Source: Vibrio hannami (GTDB taxonomy: Bacteria; Pseudomonadota; Gammaproteobacteria; Enterobacterales; Vibrionaceae). Taken from it: 47,316 nt of DNA. Under the pieces are notes generated by a model. It did not search any database. It saw only the letters and a list, made by a program, of their open reading frames with translations, and was not told the DNA's origin. Of the stretch, positions 23,429 through 35,202 are shown piece after piece (positions within the stretch are counted from its first letter, which is position 1; each line of letters starts with the position of its first letter). The DNA lies in the NCBI RefSeq assembly GCF_029589055.1, contig NZ_JARQZP010000010.1:1-47316 (forward strand), in the 5' to 3' direction. A program made the position numbers and the translations under genes.

Positions 23429-26400
23429 TCAATCTCCCCATTCCCACCACGGCGGGTCGCCCACGTGCTTTGAGTCCCTTCTCGCCCACAAGCGCATCGG
23501 CAAAGCCATGCTCGGTGGACCGCATCGAGAGGTAGCCAATACCGGCCCGGCTCATGTTGCCCGAGATCGCGCCGGCAGGAAGCACGCCAGCCAAAAGGCC
23601 GACGCCTACCGGCTTGACGCCAATCTGATAGAACGCCCTAGCCGCATTGCGCGCTCGTCGGTGTTGGTTTTTTCACTGTTCCGGTCGCTGACGGCTGGCT
23701 TGATCATCTTATCCATGTTGCGCGCGAAGTAGGAAGCGTAGGTCCCTGCAAACAGACTGGTGCTGTCCGTCTCGTACCGGATCCCCGTGCCGACATTGAT
23801 CAGAGGCTTCAAGCGTCCGGTAAAGCCTGTCCGGTCCAGAGCGCGCTTGGCCAGCCATTCTTCGAGCGTGCCTTCCTCCTCCTGCTTCTCCCATTCCTCA
23901 GAGTTGAAGATCGCATCGCGTAGCATGCCGTTGAGAAACTGGCCAAGGAACAGCGCAGATGCCGGCAGGAAAATTGCTGCGGTGCTATTGAAGGCCAGCT
24001 TGCCCGCCCGCTTTGCCTTGCTGTCATCATCTTTGAACCCGGCGCTCAAGGTTGCGCCAGATGATATTGCGCGTGAAAGCGTCGATGAACGACATGATCC
24101 CAAAGAGCGGCGCAAAGGACGGGTTGTTGCTCAGCATCGTGCGGTCTGTCTTGAGTGGGTCTTGGATTGTCTCGGTGCTGAAACGGTACGTGGCGCGCGA
24201 CCAAAGCTCCGCCGCATCGTGCATCACGCCATCAGGTACCTCATACAGATCATCGGGCGAAGGCATTCCGCCCACGCTTTCCATCCAATCCAGAAGGCTC
24301 TCGCGTTGCTCTTTCGAGATCCCCAATTCGCTGGTCCTCGCCATCGCTGAACCCGTCCGCATCATTGAACAACCGGTCACGTAGGTTGCGCTTGCCCGCA
24401 GCGTCCCGGCGCAGGTGGCGCAGGAGGACCGCATTGGCCACGGGCAGCATGGTGGCCCGCTGGTAGTGCGTGAGGGGCGTGAGGCCGTTGGCGATGAAGA
24501 ACCGCCCCAACGCGCCCTGCAACCAGTGGTTGGCCATTCATCACATCGGCGCCCAAACGGTTCTGCATCAACGTGTCAGTGGCGTAGGGCATAATCAGGC
24601 CGATTGTGCGGGCCAGCTCGTGCAGCTCTCTAGTGTTTTTGCGGCGCACAAGGCCCGTGAGGTTCTGGGCGAGGGCGCTAAAGGCGTCCCGCGTATAACC
24701 TGACCGCAAGCCTGCAGACATTGCCTCGGGCAGCGAGGACAGCGTAGCAAGCGACAGGAGAGCCATGTTGCCCAAAGTGAACGTGGTGGTCTGGAAAGAC
24801 TGCCAGCCGCTTCCTGCAGGCTGAATGCGCCCCGTAGCGGCCTGCACCGCCATCTTCATCAGGTCCACGTCCTCCTTGGATGCACCCTTCATCGCATCCA
24901 GCATGTTCTTAAGCTTGGAATTGTCGGCCCCAAAAATCTTGGCGTACTCGGATCGGCGCGCTGCAGAAAACGCATAGTCGGTGATCAGCTCGATCGGATT
25001 GTCGGGCATGAACTCAGCCATGATTTCGCCCGCCTCGTTGGGCAAGACGCGCCCCTCAAGGAAATTGGCGGTGGACTCTGATGGAGCCAAAATCGTTCAG
25101 GTCGCCAGTGCGCAGGCCGCGCAGCCACTTCTCTGCAGAGTGCTTCGCATAGCCATCCCGCAAGATGTCCAGCACCTCGGGCTTCATTTGTTCGATCTCG
25201 GCCTCAAGGTCGTCAATTTTCTCCTGACGCTTTGCCTTGCCTTCATCCGTCTTGAGATCATCTATTCCGCGCTTGAGCTTTTTGAGGGCCTTGTGGGCAG
25301 CGAAAAACCCCTCCACGGCATCCCTGTCACTGCCCGAGAGCTTTGGCATTGACGTGCGCACTCGCCCTCGGCATTGGGGTCGGTGGCGCGGATCAGGCCC
25401 TTGTAGATGGACCGCATGTCCTGCATCTGCCCTTCCTCGTCGGTCGCGTTGACCACTTCGCGCTGGAACAGCAGTCGATACACTTTGGCCGCCCGATCTC
25501 GGAACTTGTCAGGGTCCGCAGACGCCAAATCCGCATCGTAGATGTGCGGCAGGTATCCAGACGCATACCCCACCTTCACACCAGCGCCATCAAGGTCGTA
25601 CCAGACTTCGTTGAGGATTTGACGCAGATCGGCGGCGAGGCGCTTCATCTGGGGCGAGGCGTCCTTCACTTCCACGTTGGTCAATAGGCGGCGCAGGTCG
25701 CGCAAATCGTCTTGCTTGAACGTCCGCGTGACGCCCCGCATGCCCCGCAGCGCCCGCTTTACGGCCAGATCAATCTTGTTGATGTTGGCCCCCGCCTTCT
25801 GGCGCATGTTTTGCTCCCAGATATTGGTGGTCAACTTGCCGCGGCCGGGGCGCTTCCCAATCGCCTCTGCGATGTTGAGCGCCGCCTGCCGTGCCTCTGG
25901 GTTGGTCTGGCGGTCGGCAATGGCAAAGGCCGTGGCCGCCGTTGTTTGAAGAACCTGCCGCCCAAAGATGCGCATGCCATCAAGTGCCGCGTTTGCCTTG
26001 TCTTTTGACAGCGCCGGCATGTCCTTCATGACTTCGATGGTGCGCCCCCACTCCCGAGCCTCAGAGGCGGTCAGATTTTCAAACATGGGCGCCATCGTCG
26101 CGCAGAAGATCCCGCGTCGTCATCAGGTCGCGCGTGTCTCGGGCTTGCGCGCCGGCGCATCCAGTCCAAACAGCTCCACGCGAGCAATGGCCCGCTGCAT
26201 TGTCACCATGGCGTGATGGAATTGCTCAAGGTCCACTTCCTTTGGGAAGGTCAGCCGTACCCGCGCATCGTCGCTATCCTTGTAGTACCACTCGCCCTTC
26301 GAGAGAAACGCTTGGGGCGCGTCCGAGATCGAGGCAACCTTTTGTTCCGACATAGGCCTCAAAGGCCCGCGCGAACATTTCCGCTGGGTTGGTGTAGTAC

Positions 26401-29400
26401 CCGCCCGCAGAAACCATTTCATCGTAGGCCTTTGAACTCTTGAAATACTTTCGACCAGTATTCCTTCGGCGGCTGCTTGCCCTGCTTGACAGCATCCAGC
26501 GCCTTTTGTGCCTTTTTGGCCTTTGGTGTGGGTTTGCCATCCGGCCCTGCAATCGCTGCCTGTTGCTCAAGGCGCAAAATCATTTCGCCCAAAGGTGTCT
26601 GGTTCCCATACATCGCCCAGATTACGTGGGTGAACGCTTCTACAAGATCGCCCTTGGGGCTTTTGGGTGGCGCCACCTTCCCGTCCGTCATGTCAACAGA
26701 GAGCATCCCCGTGGCTTCCCCGTCCGCGACTTGCTGGGACAGGTAGTTGTCCAGAGCGCGCCCCCACTCGTGAGCAAAGCTGTTGCTCATATCAGAGATC
26801 GTGATGGTTCGATCAGTGCCGCCGTAGCTGAACATGCCCAAGGCGCCGGAGAGACGCCGCTTGGACACAAAGGCGAGGTTGATACCCTTCCCGTCGATCT
26901 CAAGCCCCATGGCCTTCTCCGGCACGCCCATGACGTGCGAGAGCATCTGCAGTTGGCGATAGGCGTTGAGCATTTGGTCCATCACCTTGCGCTCATTCAA
27001 GTCTGTGCGGGAGCCTCCGTTACCTTTCGACCAGCGATGTTTTTTCGCTGTACCGCCTTGAGGGGCAGCTCGACCGTGATGCCAAACGACTTCTGGATTG
27101 CCTTGGCCACGATCTTCATTTGCTCCTGCATGGGCTTGTTCATGGCCTCTACAGGATCCGCACCCGCAGCGCGGAAAGCATGGTCAAACACCGATGGGCG
27201 AGACGTGTAGCTGAAATCCAGAAACTCGGGTGACAGGGCGCCCTTGGGCCGCCGCCCTACTTCTGCGTCTGCGAAAGATCCCGCATCGCTTGATCGGTTA
27301 TCAGCAGGCGTTTGCGGGCGCTCAGGTTTTTCGTTCTTTCCGGCGCGCTTAGACGCTTTTTCCAAAAACGCACAACATCACGCTTAGCGTTTTCGATTAC
27401 AGACCACTCAAAAACTGGCTCGTCCAGAGCTTCAATTACGTCATTTTTTACTAAATCTGGGTGGGTAAACACTACCTTGAAAAACTTAGGTATTGAAAAA
27501 GCGCCCCTTCGAGCCTCGTCGCTCCGAGCCTGATCGCTCAGGACATCGCCCATTAGGCTCATTGTTTCGACTTGAATTTTCAGGTCTTTTTCGACCGTGC
27601 CGAAAGCTCTTTCCGCGTCAACTTTCCGTCGAAGCGCCTCAAAATCTACCTTCCCACTATCTGAAACATAATTAATAAGTCGGTCCTTGATCTTTTCCGC
27701 TTGATCTTCCAGCGATTTCCTTAATGCCAGCGCCGCATCTTCGCTGGTTTCTTCAATAAACCTCATTTGCGCGTCTGCCAGTCTTGCAACCACTTCATCT
27801 GGCAGGCCAAGAGCTTCAAAATGTTCAGCCTTCCATGCGACAACCTCAATGTCATACGCATCAAATTCTGGGTGAAGCCGCGTAAGCGCCTCGCGTTGCT
27901 CTGCAGTTTGCTTAAACCTTTGGCGGGAAGCTACCGGTTTTGAAGATCCCGCATCGCTTGCGCCGCCTTCGTCATCTGAGGCTCGTTGTTCTTCTTGCCC
28001 GCCTTTTCGAGAGCTTGGGCCAGGTTTTCCCGAGCTGTCGAGGAGAGAGGTTTGTTCTTGCTGGTCTGGGTCTGTGGCTTTTTGTCGGGCATTTTGCAGC
28101 ACCTCTTGGCTGTCTTTGGCGGGAACGGCCTCAACGCCGGGCAACGTTTCAGTGGTCGCATCTTGCGCCATCGCGCCTTCGATTGCAAATTCAAGGAAAT
28201 CCGACAGCGCCTTTTGCGAGGCGAGGCGGGCGCCAGCCGGGTTGTAGATCGCGTCCATGATGATTGCGGCCTCGGGCGACACGCCTTCATCGAACATGGC
28301 CGATTGAGCCTTGAAGCCCGCAAGGTCCATGTCCTTCGCGCGAAGATCCACAACCTTCTGCACGGCCTCAAGGATTGCCGGGATAAAGTTGCCCTCGGCG
28401 GCTCACCTCGCCGCGCTCCATAGCGTCCTGCATTTGGGCCACGCGCGGCGCGAGATCGGTCAGGACGTTGGAAATCCCTTTGATGTCGTTGTCCACGCTC
28501 TCAGCCACGCGCGAAAGCAGAGCGGGATCGCCATAGGCCTTGGAGAAAATTGCGTTGGACACACGGCGCTGACCGTCGACACTCAGGCCGCCCTCGGGCG
28601 TGAGCATCCGGTTTTGGTCTGACTGAGGCAAGCGTCCGATAAAGGCGCGCACCATGTCACGGTTGCCGGCGCTGGTGATAGGTCCACCGCGGTAAAGCGC
28701 CAGAACGTCCTTGTCGACCATCCGGGCTTCTGCGCGGGCCTCCTCGACGGCTGACATGGCCTGTGTGGCCGCCTTGTTGGATTGATAGGCAAAGGCCTCA
28801 CGGTCCACGTCAGTGACCCGCCGCGCAATGACGATCGGGTTCCGCATGCTGGCTGCCTCGGGGAAGTCTGCCTCAAGGCCCGCCCGATACTCATTGGCCG
28901 TGCCGCGCTGGTAGGCACGCCGCAGAGCGATTGTGCGTCCGTTGCCGCTCTCCACCATGCCATCAGGGCCGACAACGGGAGCGCCGCGGTCGGTCTCAGG
29001 GGATTGATACAGGCGGGCATAGTTGGGCGCGTTGGCGATTTGCTCGATCTGCACTTCGCTGTTGCGGTTGCCCTCCTCGGTTCCGCGGCTGAACGGATTG
29101 GTCAAAACGCTGGTCGTCGGACGTGATCAGATCATCCGCCTCCACCACCTGATACTCCACATCCACGGGCGTGTTGTCCGTGGTGTAGACGGTGCGCCGG
29201 CGCTCGGGATTTACAGGGGCAGGCTGTTCTTCGGCAGGCTCGACAGCACCACCACCTTGAGCCACGCTTTGTGCAGGTTGCTCCCTTTCAACGGTTTCAG
29301 CTCGCACTCCCCGTTCAGGGCCAGCTTGATCTGTTGGGCTTCCGGGGAGAGATCGCCCCCCACTTGCGGAGTGCCTTCACCGCCTTCTTGGGCTTCACCA

Positions 29401-30828
29401 GAACTATCATCGGGGTCTCCTGCGTTGGGGTTTCAGTACGTGTCGTTTCAGCAACGATTTGGCCTGCCGTGGTTGGGGCGCCGACAGCCAAGCCGCCGAT
29501 CACTTCCGCGCCCACTTCGCCGGGATCAATCTCGCCGGTAGTGGCCAGTTGCGCCCCAGCCTCGCCCGCACCCTCACCGGCGGCCTCGACCACGCCACCT
29601 GCGCCAATACCCGCCACGCGCGCTGCCTTGGGTGCAGCGGCAACGGATCGCGCAATTGCACCGCTGACGCCGCCCGTTACCGCATCTGCCGTCCCGATCA
29701 CCGCCGCACGCGCCCGCGCTGTGTCCAGAATGCCTTGAAGGGCATCGGGATTTGCGGAAATCCACGCCTCTACCGCAGCGGGGTCCGTGGCGTCCACGTT
29801 CGCTTCGGTAAGGGCCGAATTGATCTCTTGGGCCACCGAGACACCGACTTCTGTGCCGCCGCCGACAAGGCCACCCAAAACCGCAGCCCCGCCCGGTCCC
29901 GCCGCCAGCGAACCAACGATAGCCGCAGCCATGGTGGGCGCGGATGCAGGAAGGGACCGCAAGGCAAACGTCCGAGCCACGCCATACGGATCAGCGCGAA
30001 AGGCGTCGTTCATGTCTGTGACTTGCTCAAACAACGTGTCGCCTTCCGGTGCGCCGAACCGTTGCGCCGATGGGTTCATGGGGATTTCTACCGCCCGCGC
30101 CTCAAGGTCGCTCACCTTGGCGGCTTGCTCGACCAGCGTGGCAATTCCATCCGCCGCCGCATCATCAAGGCCCGCTTGATAGTCACGCGATGTCGACGTG
30201 GTGGCAGAAACCATGCGATCCGCCGCGCGCTGACGCAAGAGGATGATTTCGTCACGGACCATTGCGCGCCGCATCGGGATCGGCCTCTTGCAGCACGGGA
30301 AGCTCTGCCTCAAGGGCCTCGGCCTCTCGCAGCCACGCCTCGGCCTGCGCTTCCTTGCCGCCCTGAGACGCAAAACCGCTCGTGGCTTCTTCGATGGGTT
30401 GCAACGCGCCCGCCGCACGTAGGCCGGGAATGATTGTTTGCGCCATGAGAAGGCCCGCTTGCAGGTCTCCCGCTGCGCTCGAAAGATCAGGCGGCAGCGG
30501 AGCTCTCTGGCGCAGGGGCAGGAGCAACAGGTTGGCTCTGCCCGGGAGCAAGCACCCCGAGACCATCATTGCGCGCTGTCCACGGCACGACACCCGGCAT
30601 AGGCGCGGGAGCGTTGTTAAACGCTGGCACGGGTTCTTCCGGAGGGGCAAACAGGGTCGCCAGTGACGATGGAATGTCGCGCGGCGCAGGCGCGGAAAGC
30701 GCGATCGGGTCTACACCTTGAGGCATGGCCGGTGTCGCCATTGGATCTGGCGCAGGAGAGATTAGATCATCAAAAAGCCCGCCGGATGGCGAGCTTTGGG
30801 GGATAAGGTCGTCAAACGAGTACCCCAT
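23429..30828 (-). CDS. Giant polyvalent internal virion protein (DdrB-ParB and LPD1 domains), frameshifted
   Basis: ATG 30828 (MGYSFDDLIPQSSPSGGLFD). About 2,450 residues if one gene. In order: Pro/Ala-rich N terminus; helical and Gly/Ala-rich membrane-like region (about 30.4-29.4 kb, AAAIVGSLAAGPGGAAVLGG); DdrB-ParB domain (NPFSRGTEEGNRNSEVQIEQ, VVGPDGMVESGNGRTIALRR, about 29.1-28.6 kb); an inserted helical segment (27.96-27.29 kb); LPD1-type domain with MFSYGGTDRTITISD and AHEWGRALDNYL (about 26.75 kb) and YYTNPAEMFARAFEAYVGTK; long helical C-terminal part, then DSKHVGDPPWWEWGD at 23429. At least ten frame changes. By position after gp14-like genes it corresponds to the ejected gp15/gp16 proteins of T7-like phages. 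Another frame would end at 23367 inside attP. Confidence 0.7.
27275..27292. repeat. 18-bp direct repeat, copy 1
   Basis: AAGATCCCGCATCGCTTG occurs here and at 27943-27960. Both copies encode SDAGS in the giant protein, and both flank a segment with visibly more A/T than its surroundings. Confidence 0.85.
27943..27960. repeat. 18-bp direct repeat, copy 2
   Basis: Identical to 27275-27292. The 650 bp between the copies encode a helical segment (EVVAWKAEHFEALGLPDEVV, RKSLEDQAEKIKDRLINYVS, FKVVFTHPDLVKNDVIEALD). Splicing across the repeats would give a smooth GGASDAGSFADAEVG. Confidence 0.85.
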
Positions 30829-30843
30829 ATTTTCCTCGCAAAA

Positions 30844-31695
30844 TCAAAGTGTGGAGGGGTCGATCCCCATGTCCAGAAGGCGTTTTTTGACTGCCGCTGG
30901 ATCAGCCCACGCGGGCAATCGCATCCCGAGCTTGGAGCAAAATATCGCTTTCGGTGGGCTTTGCTGCGGGCGCTTGGGGCGCGGAGGTTGTCGGAGTGGG
31001 AACGACCAATTGCTGCGCTTCCATCTTGTCGTATCCCTCTGGCGCCAAGCCAAAGAGCCGCGAAAGCATGGGCGCCGGCGGGGTTGTTCGGATCGTCAAC
31101 CTCAACCGTTTCATACCCCACCTGCGGCAGAATTGCGCACCATGGCATCATCAAGGGTTGGGTAATCGCCAGAGCGGTAGGCCTCAAGCACGGCACCCCG
31201 CACCACTTCCGTATCACCTGCACCTGTCAGCTTTGCATTGCGAAGGTACCGATCAAGTCGTGAAAGCTCCGATTGGGTCAGGGCGCGGGGTGTTGGGGGG
31301 TGGCGGATGGCGTTGCGCCCCCGCCCGAAGATCCACCGCCGGAGCGGCGAGGCTGCATGGATTGTGTGATCAAGGATGCGATCGGCCCGCTCGGTGTCAG
31401 CTCGGGAGACCCAAAGCCCATGGCGCCCATTTGGATTGCCGCATTGCCAATCTTTGGGGCATTGCCGGAATACTGAGGGCCAGCCTGCAGTGCATGGATC
31501 ATCATGGACGCCAAGTCACCGCTCAAACCAGTGCGCCCAATGTCCTCACGATACCCTGCGGTCTGATTGTTGAGGAGCGCTTGGGACACTTTGAGCCTCG
31601 CTATCCGCCGCCTGCGCAGGGTTGCCGACGACACCGCTGATCAGCTGCGCGAGGCTTTGCCCGAAAAGAGGATTGTTGTAGGCGGATGTTTGCAT
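30844..31695 (-). CDS. Internal virion / structural protein, frameshifted
   Basis: ATG 31695 (MQTSAYNNPLFGQSLAQLIS). Segments in several frames: SQALLNNQTAGYREDIGRTG, LASMMIHALQAGPQYSGNAP, a Gly/Ser linker, LTQSELSRLDRYLRNAKLTG, MLSRLFGLAPEGYDKMEAQQ, and an end AAVKKRLLDMGIDPSTL. About 284 residues with four or five frame changes. It lies between the gp14-like and giant genes, so it is probably another ejected or internal protein. No family recognised. Confidence 0.5.
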
Positions 31696-31746
31696 AATAG
31701 GGCCTCGCTTTGTCGCCGCACCCTATGATTTGCCGCGCAGTTACAT

Positions 31747-32481
31747 CTACGCCAGGAAAAGCTGCGTCAGCGTGCCGCCGCCCGCGCCCCCGACGCCAGA
31801 AAGCCGCGGCGCAAAGATGTCGCCAAGCCCAAAGCGACCCACGCCGGCTTTGCCTGCAGCTTTGCCCGCCATGCCTGCACCCAAAGACCCACTCAGCATG
31901 AGAATGTCGCCAATGGGAGAGGATGAAGCTGTGACCGTAGCGGGCTGGATGCTTGTCTCCGAGCGCGAGGCGTTGATAGAGCCGCGCCGATTGCTGCCCG
32001 TGGTCTGCACTTGGCTACTCATGCGGCCAAGCGCGTCTTGCACACCGCTGAGCGTCGTCCCTTGGGCGCTCAAAAGAGCAGCAGCATCGAGTATCTTGCG
32101 GGTCCGCTTCATTTCTCCGGCAATGGTCGCGCCAATGTCAGCATCCACATCTGCATTGGCAACCTGCGCTTCGAGCTTGGGTGCGGCGTATTCTTCGACG
32201 GCCTGCGTAATCAGGTTGCCAGGATCGGTCGCTTCCGCCTTGGCTTTCTCGGCCACTTTGGTCGGGTCCGCCTCAAAGAGAGCCTGCGTCACAGCGTTGG
32301 CTTGCTCAAGCTCCATCTGGGCCTGCCGCTCCGCCTCTGCCTCACGATTGGCTTGCTGCATTTCCAAGGCGATTTGGTTCTGGCGGTTTTGCTCCCCAAT
32401 CGCATCATTCTGGATTTTGTTGTTGTAGAGGCTCCCTGCGGTAGAGGCGCCAATGGCCGCAAGCTCAAGTCCGGTACACAT
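31747..32481 (-). CDS. gp14-like internal virion protein
   Basis: An intact 244-residue frame, MCTGLELAAIGASTAGSLYN, with a hydrophobic N-terminal segment, then a long Gln/Glu/Ala coiled coil (QNRQNQIALEMQQANREAEA), a helical middle, and a Gly-rich C terminus (MAGKAAGKAGVGRFGLGDIF). The same layout (short N-terminal hydrophobic stretch plus coiled coil) marks T7 gp14-type proteins, which are ejected and form a pore in the outer membrane. In keeping with its place between tail and giant protein genes. Confidence 0.65.
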   Translation of the reverse strand: MCTGLELAAIGASTAGSLYNNKIQNDAIGEQNRQNQIALEMQQANREAEAERQAQMELEQANAVTQALFEADPTKVAEKAKAEATDPGNLITQAVEEYAAPKLEAQVANADVDADIGATIAGEMKRTRKILDAAALLSAQGTTLSGVQDALGRMSSQVQTTGSNRRGSINASRSETSIQPATVTASSSPIGDILMLSGSLGAGMAGKAAGKAGVGRFGLGDIFAPRLSGVGGAGGGTLTQLFLA

Positions 32482-32482
32482 A

Positions 32483-33116
32483 TCAGGCCCCCACGACGCG
32501 GCCTGTGCCGCTATTCAATCGGTTTGGCTGCACGCGGCGCTGGATTGAGCCAACTTGGTAGCCGTTCTGCGCAGAGCCGATACCTTGCGCCAGTCCTGCA
32601 AAGACGTTGCCGATCGGGTTCAATTCAGGAATGTCCGCACGGAAAGTGGCTGCCGATTGGAGCGCGGCATTGCTGGCCGCCGTGGCGTCACCTGACGCGC
32701 GAAGTCCCGCCTCAAGTGATTGCCGCTGCTGGTTCATTCGGGTTGCTGTGCTGGCGAGATCGGCTGCAATGTCACCCTCAATGCCCGCGCGCTCAAGGGC
32801 AAACGCCTCCCCAAGATCAGCCTGCTTCCGCCCTGCCACGCTGGAAGTCAGCTGGCCGGCACGTGCAAGGGCAAAGGTCAAATCCTCAAGGTACTCGGTC
32901 TTTAGATTTGTCCAACTGCAAGCACATAGAAGTCACGCATCGCCGTTTCACGCTGCGCAAGAACGTCATCCATATTATCAAAGACGGCGCCGATCTGCGT
33001 CATGCCCTCGGCAATGCGCGCTTGGCGTGCTTCTTCCTCCGCGCGGTTCTCCGTTCCGCTTCGGCGCGCTGAAAGTCTTGAGCTGAGGTGTCTACGCTGG
33101 GTCCGCCGCCGCACAT
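32483..33116 (-). CDS. gp14-like/internal coiled-coil protein, frameshifted
   Basis: ATG 33116 (MCGGGPSVDTSAQDFQRAEA). Frame changes near 33050 and 32910 connect RQARIAEGMTQIGAVFDNMD, DLTFALARAGQLTSSVAGRK, NQQRQSLEAGLRASGDATAA and the end LNSGTGRVVGA. About 211 residues. The CGGG N terminus followed by charged helices is typical of podoviral internal proteins. It adjoins the 32481 gene with almost no gap. Confidence 0.6.
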
Positions 33117-33117
33117 A

Positions 33118-33577
33118 TCAATCGTCTCCTGTCCACGCGAACAATAGGTAGTCCTGTTTGTTACGCCCATATTTGCGCAACACACCCTCCTGAGAGGCGC
33201 CCAAGAGACGCAGCCATGCGTGCGTATCGGTATGGTGAGCGGGCGATACACACTCGGCCCTGTGGGCGCCCGCATTGCGCACAGCTTGCATCATGTCCCT
33301 GCGCGCCACATTGGTGACTTCACGCCATATGGACCGCCATTGATCCGTACCGACGCCAAACAGAGACCAGACACCGGCCTCACACGAATGGCGCCATCAA
33401 GGCAAGTACCGGAGCGCCCTCGTGATAGCCAGCCCATTTGAAGCCGTTGGACGTGATCAGATATTCGGAAAATGTCTGAACGGTGAAGGTCGAAGCGCCG
33501 AAAACGTCCTCTTTGGAGCGCTCCGACATATTGTTGCACACATACCGGATTTCAAAATCACTCGGATCGGCAAACAT
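33118..33577 (-). CDS. gp13-like GNAT-fold protein (DUF2833), frameshifted
   Basis: ATG 33577 (MFADPSDFEIRYVCNNMSER). One frame change near 33390 links GFKWAGYHEGAPVLALM to CEAGVWSLFGVGTDQWRSIW, MMQAVRNAGAHRAECVSPAH, WLRLLGASQEGVLRKYGRNK and DYLLFAWTGDD. The late-phage DUF2833 pattern (G.PGVWS.F..GTD, GAHR.EC.S...H...WL..LGA..E..LR.YG..G.D) is clear. T7 gp13 is its relative and acts in virion assembly. About 153 residues. Confidence 0.75.
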
Positions 33578-35202
33578 TACTTTTGGCGCCCTGTCTCGTA
33601 GTGGACCAGTATTTCAGAAAGCGATGCTGCAAACTGATCGCTCGTAGTCAGGCGCAAAGCAAGGTGAGTGCCAGATGCCGAAAAGTCGATCCGGTCCATT
33701 GAGCGCGTGCTGCCATGCACATCAGCAAGGCGCTCCCAATGCAGGTTGCGCTCATTCCCGTGAAAGTCCGTTGTGAAGTCAACGGCCCATGACCCGTCGC
33801 ACACAAGGTCAATCCCCGTGAACTGCTTGATCGAGCCTGGGCGCTCAAAGTCCATGAAGGGAATAATGACCTCCACCTGCGCGTCGTCGTATGCGTCACC
33901 GCCGGGCCCGCCGTAGGTGTAAACTTCGTCAGCAAAATTGCGCATAATGATGCTGTCGTTCACCTCGCACCAGTCAGCCACCCACTGCCCCTTCACGTCT
34001 CCGCTGATAGGTGCCGCATTTTGCGGAAAGGGCAGGTCAAATGTGGACCATGCTTGAACGCCGGCGGATGGATACCGCGCCAAAACATGCACTTCATTTC
34101 GTAGCGCCAGCCAGAACTGGCCGGTTTGCTTGTGAATGCTTCCCGTGGCTAAGTGGTGAAACAGTGAGTTGCTGTATTCAGGCGAGGAGGCCGCAAACAG
34201 GGCTTCCGCATCGCCATCATCCGCTTGCAGTTTCGCGCGAATGTCGCGGTCAATCGGAGAGCCAATGTCGGACACACGGGCGAGGTTGGAGCTGTCTCGG
34301 GCCTGCAAAGAGCGGATCCCGCTGTTGTTGAGATAGAGCAAGTCGCCAGACCCATACCCCGTGACGGATCGTGCCGCCAAAATGGCATCGTCCACGGTGC
34401 GCAGATATTGGTTCAAAGCCGGATCTGGATCGACTTGCCAAAACTGCATGCCGCGCGCGCCCATGACGACAAGCTGCCCAAAATAGTCTGCCAAAGCCAC
34501 CCCGGCCCCAATGGGCATACCTTGCGTGGTGATGTCGATCACCCATGATCCGGCGCCAGACATATCCTGCGGAGCGCCAACGGCGGATGCGTAGAGCGTC
34601 CGGTTCTTTACCACGTAGCCCTTGTTGCGAAGGACGCGCTGGAACTCGCGCCCATTGTTATCGCTTACAGACACCTCGGCGTTTGGAGTTTCCTCAGAAA
34701 ACGAAAGGTAGGTGTGCTGAAAAACCCAATCAAAAGTTGAAGGATCAAGGTAGGCCTCCAAAATGTAGGCATTGTCCCCGTAGGGGTACGCTGAAACCAC
34801 GTGCAAAAGGGCCGCGTTGCCGGCAATGGGCTGTGTGCTGGCCTGCACCCAAATGCTTTGAAGTGACCGGCCAGTGTTCACGTCTTTATCCACAGTCACC
34901 GCTGTTGTGGTGGTTTCTGCCGTGAAGTTTTGCGAGGGCATGTCATCGCCCTGGTGGCGAAAAACCACGCTGTTGTCCTGAAAGGGGCTGGAAAACGGCC
35001 CCGCAATCTTGCCCTTGAAGCGCGGGTCTTGCCCATAGGCTGTTAGGGCTTCCTGCATAACCCAAGCCTTGCGCTTTTCGATTTGCCCGCCCTCGTTGAT
35101 GAAGGCATTTCGCAAAACGAACAAAGACCCCGATGGGGTCGTTTCGGTGGAGCGCCGAAGATCGCGCCCGCTGGCAAAGTTTGAGACAACGTAATAGGGC
35201 AT
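33577..35202 (-). CDS. Tail nozzle protein (T7 gp12-like)
   Basis: An intact 541-residue frame, one of the few long unbroken genes. It starts MPYYVVSNFASGRDLRRSTE, contains many beta repeats (e.g. SGDLLYLNNSGIRSLQARDS, QFWQVDPDPALNQYLRTVDD), and ends ..LSEILVHYETGRQK. Length, beta content, the GLD.R.S....G.L..L.N..I..GGQIEKR type opening (NAFINEGGQIEKRKAWV) and the place after the gp11-like gene match podoviral tail tubular protein B, which forms the nozzle of the short tail. Confidence 0.72.
   Translation of the reverse strand: MPYYVVSNFASGRDLRRSTETTPSGSLFVLRNAFINEGGQIEKRKAWVMQEALTAYGQDPRFKGKIAGPFSSPFQDNSVVFRHQGDDMPSQNFTAETTTTAVTVDKDVNTGRSLQSIWVQASTQPIAGNAALLHVVSAYPYGDNAYILEAYLDPSTFDWVFQHTYLSFSEETPNAEVSVSDNNGREFQRVLRNKGYVVKNRTLYASAVGAPQDMSGAGSWVIDITTQGMPIGAGVALADYFGQLVVMGARGMQFWQVDPDPALNQYLRTVDDAILAARSVTGYGSGDLLYLNNSGIRSLQARDSSNLARVSDIGSPIDRDIRAKLQADDGDAEALFAASSPEYSNSLFHHLATGSIHKQTGQFWLALRNEVHVLARYPSAGVQAWSTFDLPFPQNAAPISGDVKGQWVADWCEVNDSIIMRNFADEVYTYGGPGGDAYDDAQVEVIIPFMDFERPGSIKQFTGIDLVCDGSWAVDFTTDFHGNERNLHWERLADVHGSTRSMDRIDFSASGTHLALRLTTSDQFAASLSEILVHYETGRQK

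Noticed and set aside
32011..33072. A 353-codon plus-strand open frame across the internal virion genes
   Set aside because: Arg/Gly/His-rich shadow of two minus-strand coiled-coil genes that have matching phage synteny.
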